Assembly: GCA_947471745.1 (NCBI GenBank)
Contig: CANJKZ010000011.1
Span: 1-64,000, forward strand
Origin: Closterium sp. Naga37s-1
Lineage: Eukaryota > Streptophyta > Zygnematophyceae > Desmidiales > Closteriaceae
DNA length: 64,000 bases
Reading direction: 5' to 3'
Under the pieces are notes generated by a model. The model searched no databases. It was not told the DNA's origin and saw only the letters and a list, made by a program, of their open reading frames with translations. The position numbers and the translations under genes are program-made. Shown piece after piece: positions 21,801 to 28,605 of the stretch (position 1 is the stretch's first letter; each line of letters opens with the position of its first letter).

Positions 21801-24709
21801 TAACGCCACACTGCCCAAGGGTCTTCGCTCATAGTGGAAGAGCAGCAATTCTAAAGAGTGACGCTTCTGAGCGAAGACCCTGGGACAATGAATCGTACCG
21901 TAACCTAACGCCTCACTGCCCACTCTGCTCCCACAGCGTTGCTTTGCCATGAGATGCCCCCAAGCTCAAGAGCCTAATGGTCTCACTCAAGACCTGCTCT
22001 GTTCTTCCTCATTACTGCCTAGCCTAGGAACACTGGCAGCTCCACTGGCCCTCACTTGATACAGAAACACACCTGGGCGAGGTAGAACGCCAGTAGAGCT
22101 GCACCAGACGCCATGGCTCGTATCATCTCCTTTTGAGGAGCCTCAAAACTTAGACGACTTTTTTTAGAAGAAACACACCTGGGCGAGGTAGAACGCCAGT
22201 GGAGCTGCACCAGACGCAATGGCTCGTATCATCTCCTTTTGAGGCGCCTCAAAAGTTAGACGCATTTTTTTTAGAAGAAACACACCTGGGCGAGGTAGAA
22301 CGCCAGTGGAGCTGCACCGGACGCCATGGCTCGTATCATCTCCTTTTGAGGCACCTCAAAACTTAGACGACTTTTTTTTAGAAGAAACACACCTGGGCGA
22401 GGTAGAACGCCAGTGGAGCTGCACCGGACGCCATGGCTCGTATCATCTCCTTTTGAGGCACCTCAAAACTTAGACGACTTTTTTTTAGAAGAAACACACC
22501 TGGGCGAGGTAGAACGCCAGTGGAGCTGCACCAGACGCCATGGCTTGTATCATCTCCTTTTGAGGCGCCTCAAAACTTAGACGACTTTTTTTTAGAAGAA
22601 ACACACCTGGGCGAGGTAGAACGCCAGTGGAGCTGCACCAGACGCCATGGCTCGTATCATCTCCTTTTGAGGAGCCTCAAAACTTAGACGACTTTTTTTT
22701 AGAAGAAACACACCTGGGCGAGGTAGAACGCCAGTGGAGCTGCACCGGACGCCATGGCTCGTATCATCTCCTTTTGAGGCACCTCAAAACTTAGACGACT
22801 TTTTTTTAGAAGAAACACACCTGGGCGAGGTAGAACGCCAGTGGAGCTGCACCGGACGCCATGGCTCGTATCATCTCCTTTTGAGGCGCCTCAAAACTTA
22901 GACGACTTTTTTTTAGAAGAAACACACCTGGGCGAGGTAGAACGCCAGTGGAGCTGCACCGGACGCCATGGCTCGTATCATCTCCTGCAGCCCACCGCCC
23001 TGCTCCTCCTCGCCCCCTCCCGCCTCAGTTCCTTTCCCCTCACCCCCTTGCGGTCGGGCCCCGTCTCCTGTCTCCTCAGAACTGCCAGCAGCAACAGCAG
23101 CAGCAGCCGCACCAGCAGCACTGGCACCACCATCAACACCACCAGCAGCACCGGCACCACCAGCAGCATCACCAGCGGCACCAGCACTACCAGCACTCCA
23201 CTTCCCCTCACCCCCTTGCAGTCGGGCCCTGTCTCCCTTCCCCTCAGCACTGCGAGCAGCACAATACCCAGCAGCACCGGTGGCAGGAGGGGCAGGAGTG
23301 ACAGCACCACTGTCAGCAGTACCCGTGACAGGAGCGGCAGCTGCAACACCATGGATTCTCCCCCTGGTGCTTGCTTCCGCTCCCGCAGCAAGGGGAGACG
23401 CACACGCCAGTGCAAGAGCATCAGAAAATGTAGCTGCTATCTGGATCAGGGAACAAGAGCAATATCAGGGATGGGGGGGTGAGGAGACATGGGAGGGTGG
23501 GTGAGGAGGCTTGGAAGGGTGAGGAGACTTGGGAGGGTGAGAATTCTTGGAAGACTTCTGCTACTTGGAAGAGTCAGTCCAAGAAGGAACATAGGTGAAA
23601 CACAGATGATCTTTTGTCACAACTGTTCTGATCTATTTAAATGCAACCATTTTCAAAAGTAGAAACAGGCAAGTTAGGAAACAAACAGCGGAAAGATGAG
23701 GACTCAACTCACCCGCTCATGCTTGCGCAATGCTCCATCGAAGTAAGCCAAGGGCTGCTGCTGCGATGCATGTGACTGTGCTTCATGTGATTGTGTCGCA
23801 TGTGATTGTTGTGAGCGCACAGCAGAGATGTGTGGCTCTGTGCGAGTCATGATGAGCTGCACGGGAGCAGATCCCACCAAATGCTGCATGGAATGGGAGA
23901 GGAAGGAACGGGGTCAGCATGAGGTGGCTTTTGATTCGAAAGTCGCGTGGTCGAGGTGAGTGGCTCTGTGCGCTTTTGGCTCCCCTCAGGAGTTCAGCTC
24001 AAGTCAGTCATAATGCGCTGCACGGGAGCTGAAGTCCTGAGACGCCTGAAAGTCAAGCGCAATTCAGAATGTCTTGCACCTGTAAGTATTCAGAATGTCG
24101 TGCACCTGTAAGTATTCAGAATGTCTTGCACCTGTAAGTATTCAGAATGTCTTGCACCTGTAAGTATTCAGAATGTCTTGCACCTGTAAGTATTCAGAAT
24201 GTCTTGCACCTGTAAGTATTCAGAATGTCTTGCACCTGTAAGTATTCAGAATGTCTTGCACCTGTAAGTATTCAGAATGTCTTGCACCTGTAAGTATTCA
24301 GAATGTCGTGCACCTGTAAGTATTCAGAATGTCGTGCACCTGTAAGTATTCCCGTGCGTGAGAGCTGTTGATGAGGTCCCATCGGGTCAGCGCCGGCCAA
24401 TCAGCCACTGCTCCTCTCAATACCTGACACGTGGATAAAGCGTGGGGGTTGGAAGGGTGGACGGATGGGCTAACGTTAGCAGCACATGCATCAAGTCAGC
24501 TGAACAAGCCGCACACCAGCAGCAGACAGCACGTCAACAGCACACGCCACGTCAGCAGCACACGCCACGTCAGCAGCACGCACCACGGGGAAGTTATCCT
24601 TCTCCAGCCGATGGCATAGCAGCGGCTCGTCCCTCGTGGCGTCCACCTTAATCTCCCTCACAGCAGCCGCGCTTTTCGCCCGAGAAACACCATCGTCGCC
24701 CATCGGCAT
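15843..24709 (-). CDS. JmjC-domain oxygenase, JMJ31/HSPBAP1-type, 12 exons
   Basis: Exons (high to low): 24709-24587, 24423-24340, 23883-23713, 23440-22928, 21120-21070, 20803-20674, 19994-about 19902, 19550-19484, 19070-18951, 18681-18432, 17911-17009, 16217-15843. All junctions are in phase, about 959 residues; exon 7's end is the weakest call, and a small exon may be missing there. Family blocks in order: VLRGAVADWPALTRW, AREYLQ, GALRKHER, PLAFYLAQ, LTSSNLWMTLGG, PHYDLFHNLLCI with the HxD iron ligand, VRLWPPSS, LDPMPLYSESSNH, AGDALFLPEGWYHQV with the second His, TIAINFWWPS, and C-terminal FFEEFYDAL. JmjC proteins are Fe(II)/2-oxoglutarate dioxygenases; this subgroup's substrate is uncertain. 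Exon 4 has an Ala/Gly-rich insert, exon 3 a Gln/Ser/His insert, and exon 11 a long Glu/Arg-rich stretch. Most exon ends have tandem copies in the introns. Confidence 0.85.
16270..16522 (-). repeat. Upstream copies of the JmjC last-exon acceptor and start
   Basis: The last exon begins after CCCAACAG with CACGCCTTCCCCCTTTCCGC (HAFPLSAHHLL) at 16217. A copy with the same CCCAACAG acceptor begins at 16328 (HAFPLSAHHMLLHTLS), and a shorter decayed copy lies at 16500-16522. The copies sit in the preceding intron. Confidence 0.75.
16640..17030 (-). repeat. 41-bp unit x7 plus diverged copies, spanning the JmjC exon-11 donor
   Basis: Units of 41 bp (ACAGCCATGACTAGAAGCAC + ATGAGGGCCATGGAAGCACGT in plus reading) recur with CCATGACTAG at 16765, 16806, 16847, 16888, 16929, 16970 and 17011. 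On the minus strand each holds the exon end GTCATGGCT and donor GTACGT. Two longer copies at 16645-16700 and 16719-16775 flank the palindrome at 16701. Confidence 0.85.
16701..16718. repeat. Palindromic linker TTTTGAGGCGCCTCAAAA
   Basis: A perfect 18-bp palindrome sits exactly between two direct copies of a 55-60 bp segment (CACATGAGATGCGGAGCAAG...). It matches neither flank of the original. Confidence 0.9.
17566..17800 (-). repeat. Imperfect 12/24-bp coding repeat in JmjC exon 11
   Basis: The plus strand reads CCTCCTCCCTTTCCT with variants. On the minus strand, in the JmjC frame, this encodes about 75 residues of EEREEE/EEKEEE type, predicted to form a highly charged helix. Confidence 0.85.
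18178..18272. repeat. 38-bp repeat x3 joined by two palindromic linkers
   Basis: Three copies of GCCGCACATTGTGAAATCTC are joined by TTTTGAGGCGCCTCAAAA at 18198-18215 and 18236-18253, in the intron before JmjC exon 11. The third copy continues into different sequence (AAATGTGCGACTTG). Confidence 0.9.
18382..18399. repeat. Imperfect palindromic linker TTTTGAGAATCCTCAAAA
   Basis: Same arms TTTTGAG/CTCAAAA and 18-bp length, with centre AATC. It lies 33 bp past the exon-10 end. No obvious flanking duplication is left. Confidence 0.7.
19105..19215 (-). repeat. (CATGGTGG)n satellite and a copy of the JmjC exon-9 acceptor
   Basis: Seven or more CATGGTGG units lie at about 19108-19172. At 19151-19215 the minus strand reads CATGCATGCAG/GTACCACCAGGTCAGCAGCACACC, a copy of the acceptor and start of exon 9. 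Confidence 0.75.
19339..19392 (-). repeat. Copy of JmjC exon 8 in the following intron
   Basis: On the minus strand it reads AAAMVTLHSGDAHFLPVG, against TVTLHAGDALFLPEGW in the real exon (19484-19550). The GAA-G and donor part has changed to GTGGG, so it is probably not spliced. Confidence 0.75.
19852..19882. repeat. (CA)n microsatellite
   Basis: About 15 CA dinucleotides with one CATA interruption, just past JmjC exon 7. Confidence 0.95.
20101..20150 (-). repeat. Copy of the JmjC exon-7 acceptor
   Basis: Minus-strand TGCACCAGAGCAGATCGTCTATGGC duplicates the true acceptor region near 19994 (TGCACCAGAGCAGTTCGTCTGTGGC). Confidence 0.7.
20338..20760 (-). repeat. Three copies of the JmjC exon-6 end plus donor, with CCACCATCCT satellites between
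   Basis: The real exon end (PHYDLFHNLLCI, GSKT, donor GTGAGG at 20668-20673) is followed by a nearly intact copy at 20480-20554 (HYDLFHNLLCIGTGSKT, donor GTGAGG) and a decayed one at 20338-20384. The spacers are CATCCTCACCACCAC repeats. Confidence 0.8.
20838..20915. repeat. 27-bp repeat x3
   Basis: GTTGAATCAAAAGATGTAAC + ATGTTGAT is repeated three times in the intron before JmjC exon 6. TTGAATCAAAA may be a decayed half of the linker palindrome. Confidence 0.8.
21121..21530 (-). repeat. About 100-bp repeat x4 upstream of JmjC exon 5, joined by three palindromes
   Basis: Copies of the sequence immediately before the exon-5 acceptor (plus: AAGATGGGATTCTGGAATGG...) are joined by TTTTGAGTCGACTCAAAA at 21223-21240 and 21424-21441, and by the one-mismatch form TTTTGAGTCGACTAAAAA at 21324-21341. 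A further acceptor copy (CTGGCGATCAAAGATGGGG) lies at 21661-21680. Confidence 0.9.
21786..21925. repeat. Direct repeat enclosing a 13-bp inverted repeat
   Basis: ATGAATCGTACCGTAACCTA and the following CACTGCCCA occur twice (about 21784-21817 and 21888-21921). Between them GGGTCTTCGCTCA (21819-21831) and its exact complement (21868-21880) form a stem with a 36-nt loop. Confidence 0.85.
22054..22960 (-). repeat. 107-bp repeat x8 plus the original, spanning the JmjC exon-4 donor, with a palindrome at every joint
   Basis: Each unit holds, on the minus strand, the exon-4 end (GAGATGATACGAGCC... to CTCGCCCAG) and its donor GTGTGT, then TCTTCTAAAAAAAAGTCG. Joints at 22131, 22237, 22344, 22451, 22558, 22665, 22772 and 22879 carry TTTTGAG-N4-CTCAAAA with N4 GAGC, GCGC or GCAC. 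Spacing is 106-107 bp. The copy nearest the exon joins GCTGCAGGAG without a palindrome and is the original. Confidence 0.95.
23928..24046 (-). repeat. Decayed copy of the JmjC exon-3 start, flanked by linker-like palindromes
   Basis: Plus strand TGGCTCTGTGCG and GCGCTGCACGGGAGC repeat sequence in exon 3 (23831-23870). CTTTTGATTCGAAAG at 23928-23942 and CTGAGACGCCTGAAAG near 24035-24050 look like worn forms of the TTTTGAG...CTCAAAA linker. Confidence 0.55.
24062..24352 (-). repeat. 26-bp array x11 spanning the JmjC exon-2 donor
   Basis: Plus unit TATTCAGAATGTCTTGCACC + TGTAAG. On the minus strand each unit reads ATACTTACAG/GTGCAAGACATTCTGA, the exon-2 end (Tyr-Leu-Gln) and its donor; the functional boundary is 24340/24339. 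Three units carry TCGTGC instead of TCTTGC. There are no spacers. Confidence 0.95.
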
Positions 24710-25391
24710 CTTCAATCTGTACGGTGCCTTTAGAGACTCCTTCAAAGCTTCAATCGAGAAACACCTGTTGAGTCGACTCAACAGTCCATCGCGGCGTCAA
24801 CCTCACCTTAATATCCTTCACGGCCAGCGCGCTTTTCGCCAATGGAACACCGTCGCCTATCATCATATTCGATTCGTACGGTGTCTCGGATAATCACACG
24901 TCGCCTGAACGACCATCGCCGCCCATCACCATCCTAGCTTTGTTGAACTAGTAATACGGATATGCCGTCCACCTTACGACCATGTATGCTCAACCCAGCA
25001 ACGCCCCTGATAACACAGCATGTAATGTGACGTAACGATCATACGGACGAGGCCACCGCGGCGCGGCCTCAAGGTACTGGGCTAGCCGTACGTATTAGAA
25101 AGCCGACTCCTCCGAAGCTGGGAAATGTCGGGATTCTACTTGGGCCTGGGATTATCTGTGTAGATTTCAAACAAATTGGGGAGCGGGTCTTTGACTGTTA
25201 TTGAACCCGATTGCGATAAGCCTGGTACACTTGTACATCATAGCAGAACTCCTATTTCAATTATCACATGTATTGGAAATTCGCACGAGAGCTATCGCAA
25301 AAAAAAACTTTCTAAGAAGGAAATGCAGTATTTTTTATGTTATTATGTAAAAATCACGTCCATCTTATAAACCACGTGCATGATTAAAAAC
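24710..25391. other. JmjC upstream region with a copy of exon 1
   Basis: No other gene is seen. 24784-24885 duplicates 24640-24730 (exon 1 and the sequence upstream), joined by TGTTGAGTCGACTCAACA at 24766-24783. On the minus strand the copy reads MMIGDGVPLAKSALAVKDIKV, against MPMGDDGVSRAKSAAAVREI in the real exon, so a second start codon exists upstream. The probable promoter lies within 24890-25391, ending at the LTR of copia A. Confidence 0.6.
24766..24783. repeat. Palindromic linker TGTTGAGTCGACTCAACA
   Basis: Perfect 18-bp palindrome at the joint between two diverged copies of the JmjC first exon, with arms TGTTGAG/CTCAACA and centre TCGA. Confidence 0.9.
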
Positions 25392-26232
25392 TGCTATAGT
25401 GTGGATCTTGGATAAGATAGGATTGCTCTAGAGAGTTTTGGTAGCGGAAGACTTGTTGTAGGAACCTAGTGCATATTGGATGTAAATGACAAGATCGATT
25501 AAAATGATAAAATACACATAATAAATAGATCTAGCTAGCCATGTACTCTAAAGGGTACATTCCCTTATTCTAACCGTTTTACAGGCAGTTCTACAATGAC
25601 TCTGACTATTGCTCTTCTTCTTGTTACCGAGTCGCTGCTTGTAGCAGTATAGACGGTTACGCCTGTTGCCATTCTCGTCTGGTGAGTCGTCGGTCTAGAT
25701 GGTCAACAGTCGCGACAGTTGACATTTGCGACTGTTGATCTTCCTGCCCTTGTTACGGGCTGATCCGAAACTGCTGTTGGTGCTGCTTCGATAGTAACAG
25801 GTGAGGTACAGCTGCACCTACGGGAATGCTACAGTCAATTCCCTTCATACTCCAACACTCAGGGCCTATGTTTGGTTTTTGGCTACTCACGATTAGCAGT
25901 GTAGTGTAGCCTTTCTCAAAACCCCTCCTGATCAGTGTGTAAATTTTCGTTACACTGATACATCAGTGTAACATTGAGTTTCGGAAATTTTACCCTAGAG
26001 CATCAGTGTAGTATTTTTGTGTACCCTTATCGCAAATACATATTGACTAAGTTCAGGCATCATCACTGTACGTGATGCCAAGATTCCTTTCCTTGGCGTG
26101 CTGGATACCGAACCGAAACATAAAAACGTGACCAATTAGACACATGACTGCTGCCAACGCACTTACTGCAGGGAAGGCCGCTTCAGTACTTGCGTGATTG
26201 ACGGAAATCACGCTCCGACATATTTCGGGAGT

Positions 26233-26235
<3 letters not shown>

Positions 26236-26264
<29 letters not shown>
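26236..26264. repeat. 29-nt poly-G run
   Basis: Uninterrupted guanines in the LTR of copia A. A second run of 21 G is at 26857-26877. Confidence 0.9.
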
Positions 26265-26621
26265 TGTGCCCTGCACGCAGGGCTGGCGTTTCAAATTTAG
26301 GTACCCTGATTTCAACCTAAAAAAAAAAAAATTACCCTGAAGGCACATTTTCCAGAAAAACAGCACCCTGATTGCTCAGGGTTGAGAAGTAGTGAACTCT
26401 GAATGTTCAGGGTCGAGAATTGAAAATCAGGGTCGTAGTAACGCGCTCTTTCTTTACCGAGGACAGAAGTCTCACTCAATCAGAAGTCTCATTCTTTACC
26501 CTAATCGCAACATCTGCTCGAAATCTGACAGTCTACGGGGAATTCAAGCAGAATCTGCCTTGACCTAGCGCAAAAGGGATTTCCGTACGGAGCAGAGGTC
26601 GAATCTGCTGTTGGTGTCGCA

Positions 26622-26735
26622 AGGGTGACTGTGACTGGCGCTGTGACTGGCGCGCTGTGACTTGCGATGTGACTGGCAATGTGACTGGCACTGTGGCGAT
26701 GTGACTGGCACTGTGGCGATGTGACTGGCGCTGTG
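26622..26735. repeat. GTGACTGGC minisatellite
   Basis: Repeated GTGACTGGCGCT/GTGACTGGCACTGTGGCGAT units within the copia A LTR. Confidence 0.85.
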
Positions 26736-27383
26736 TTAGAGCACATCTATTTCGACCAATAACAGCAACCTAAAATCTGACATTACAGATTCGCCCGATC
26801 TAGATGGTGGGTGTATGGGAACGAAACTTTGAAGAAACTTCGTCTCGATAAAGCGAGGGGGGGGGGGGGGGGGGGGGAGGAGTACGCACGTGGGGGGCAC
26901 TGAAATCAATGCGAAGGGGTTATCAGGAGGAAATTTCCGAGAAACTTCGCCTCGATAACATCGCATTCAGGGTCCACAGGCCTCGTACTCTGTATTGACA
27001 GGATCCGTGAAAACCCTACACTGAGAGTATACACAAAATTTCAGGGTCCGCTAAAGCAATACTCTGAATGGACCAGGGACCAAAATGTGAAAAACCTGAT
27101 TTCTCAGGGTCCAGAAAGTGACAAGTCTGAAATCACCCTGAAATCAGGGTAATTACCTTGATAAAATCAGCCCTGCCTGCACGCCCTTAAGGGTAATCTT
27201 CGCTAAGGGAAAATTTACCCCAGAGCATCAGTCTGGCCTAAATCGTTTCACTGTCAAATCAGTGTAACACTAATCCCCAAAAACATTACCCAAATACATC
27301 AGTGCAAGCCCAAAAAAACACCCTTCTCATCAGTACAGCAGTGTGATTTACATTGATAAAATAGGCCCTACCAACACTCCCCT

Positions 27384-27694
27384 TCATTCCTGGAGGTGTG
27401 CCACGTGGGTCTTTCGGATGACTCTGCACAGGTCCGAGCAGTGCTGGAACTTCTGATGTGGCAATTTCTTCGTCAGAAAGTCAGCTGCCATTTCGCCAGT
27501 TGGGCAATAGGCGAGTTGGACCTTTCCTTTGTCGATTTCGTCCTTGACGAAGAAGTAACGCAGGGCGATGTGTTTTGTGCGGTTGACGAAGCCAGGTTTG
27601 TTCGCGATCTTGATCGCGCTTTGGTTGTCGCAGATTAACTTGAATGACCCGTTCATCGCCGTCGTCATTTCCTGTAGGAGCTCATTGAGGTAGA
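27384..27694 (-). pseudogene. Copia A RNase H, C-terminal part
   Basis: The minus-strand peptide has the typical copia RNase H end: CDNQSAIKIANKPGF, RTKHIALRYFFVKDEI, GEMAADFLTKKLP. It is cut at 27694 by insertion of copia B; the upstream RT of the same element continues at 47297. The sequence GTAGA at 27690-27694 is the left target duplication. Confidence 0.85.
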
Positions 27695-27826
27695 TGTCAG
27701 AATGTTGTCGTGCTTACATTTGTGTAGGCTATACTAGGGTAGCCCATAAGGGGTACAACCCAATTAGGGTTAGTACTTGTACCCAACTCTTTCATAGTTC
27801 ATTCATTCTCGTTAGTTAGTTTGACA
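27695..27826 (+). repeat. 5' LTR of copia B (132 bp)
   Basis: Begins TGTCAGAATG and ends TTTGACA. It shares AGCCCATAAGGGGTACAACC with the 3' LTR and is followed directly by the primer site TGGTTTCAGAGTAGG. Confidence 0.9.
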
Positions 27827-28600
27827 TGGTTTCAGAGTAGGTCCTTCGCTAGGACCGTTTTTTTGGGCCCACCACAGCGCTGCCCCACTAGCCGCCCTGC
27901 TGGCTCACGCGCCGCCCCTAGCGACCTTCGTGCCGCACCTGCTGTCCAGCGCGCCCGCCCCTTGAGGCCCGCCCGTCGACCCTAGGCCCCGCGCGCCCGC
28001 CTCTTGAGGCCCGCCCGTCGACCCTAGGCCCTGCGCGCCCCGTCGACCCTAGGCCCCTGGCCCGTCCGTCGACCCTAGGCTCCGGCGCGACCCGTCGACC
28101 CTAGGCCCCGGCCCCGCCCGTCGACCCTAGCCTGGTGCGCCCCGTCGACCCTAGGCCCCGAGCCCGTCCCGTCGAACCTAGGCCCCGGCCCCGCCCGTCG
28201 ACCCTAGCCTGGCGCGCCCCGTCGACCCTAGGCCCCGGCCCCGCACGTCGACCCTGCTACCCCGCGCGCCCGCCCGTCGACCCTAGCCCCCCCCCCCCTC
28301 GTCGACCCTAGGCCCCGGCCCCGCCCGTCGACCCTGCTGCCCCGCGCGCCCGCTCGTCGACCCTAGGCCCAGGCCCGCCCGTCGCCCCTGCAGCCCGCGA
28401 GCCGCCCTTGCAGCCCCGCGCGCCGCCCTTGGTGGCCCCCTAGCCGCCCCTGCTGCCCTGCTAGCTGCCCCTTGCGGCCCTCTCGCAGCCCCTGCAGCCC
28501 CGCGCACCGCCTCTTGCTGCCTGCTTGCCCCCCCCCCCCCCTTTCTGCTGCCTGCCCTGTTCCCTGCGCTGCCCGCCCTCTGCCCGCCCTGCGTGCTGCG
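27827..28600 (+). repeat. Primer site and minisatellite leader of copia B
   Basis: TGGTTTCAGAG at 27827 resembles the initiator-Met tRNA complement. From about 27955 to 28400 the leader is a minisatellite of CCCGTCGACCCTAGGCCCCG with variants, followed by CGCCCTTGCAGCCC-type repeats and a C11 run. It is non-coding. Confidence 0.85.
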
Positions 28601-28605
28601 CCGCT

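Larger units (their letters stand above)
25392..27376 (-). repeat. 3' LTR of copia A (about 2 kb)
   Basis: On the minus strand it starts TGTTGGTAGGGCC right after the purine tract GAAGGGGAG and ends CTATAGCA. Its end matches 52355-52418. The inside holds no gene, two long G runs and a GTGACTGGC minisatellite. I infer that the whole span is one LTR; the second copy is not present to confirm its length. Confidence 0.6.

Noticed and set aside
24062-24352. Regular 26-bp repeats resembling a CRISPR array
   Set aside because: The units abut without spacers and the genome is eukaryotic; they are copies of an exon end plus donor.
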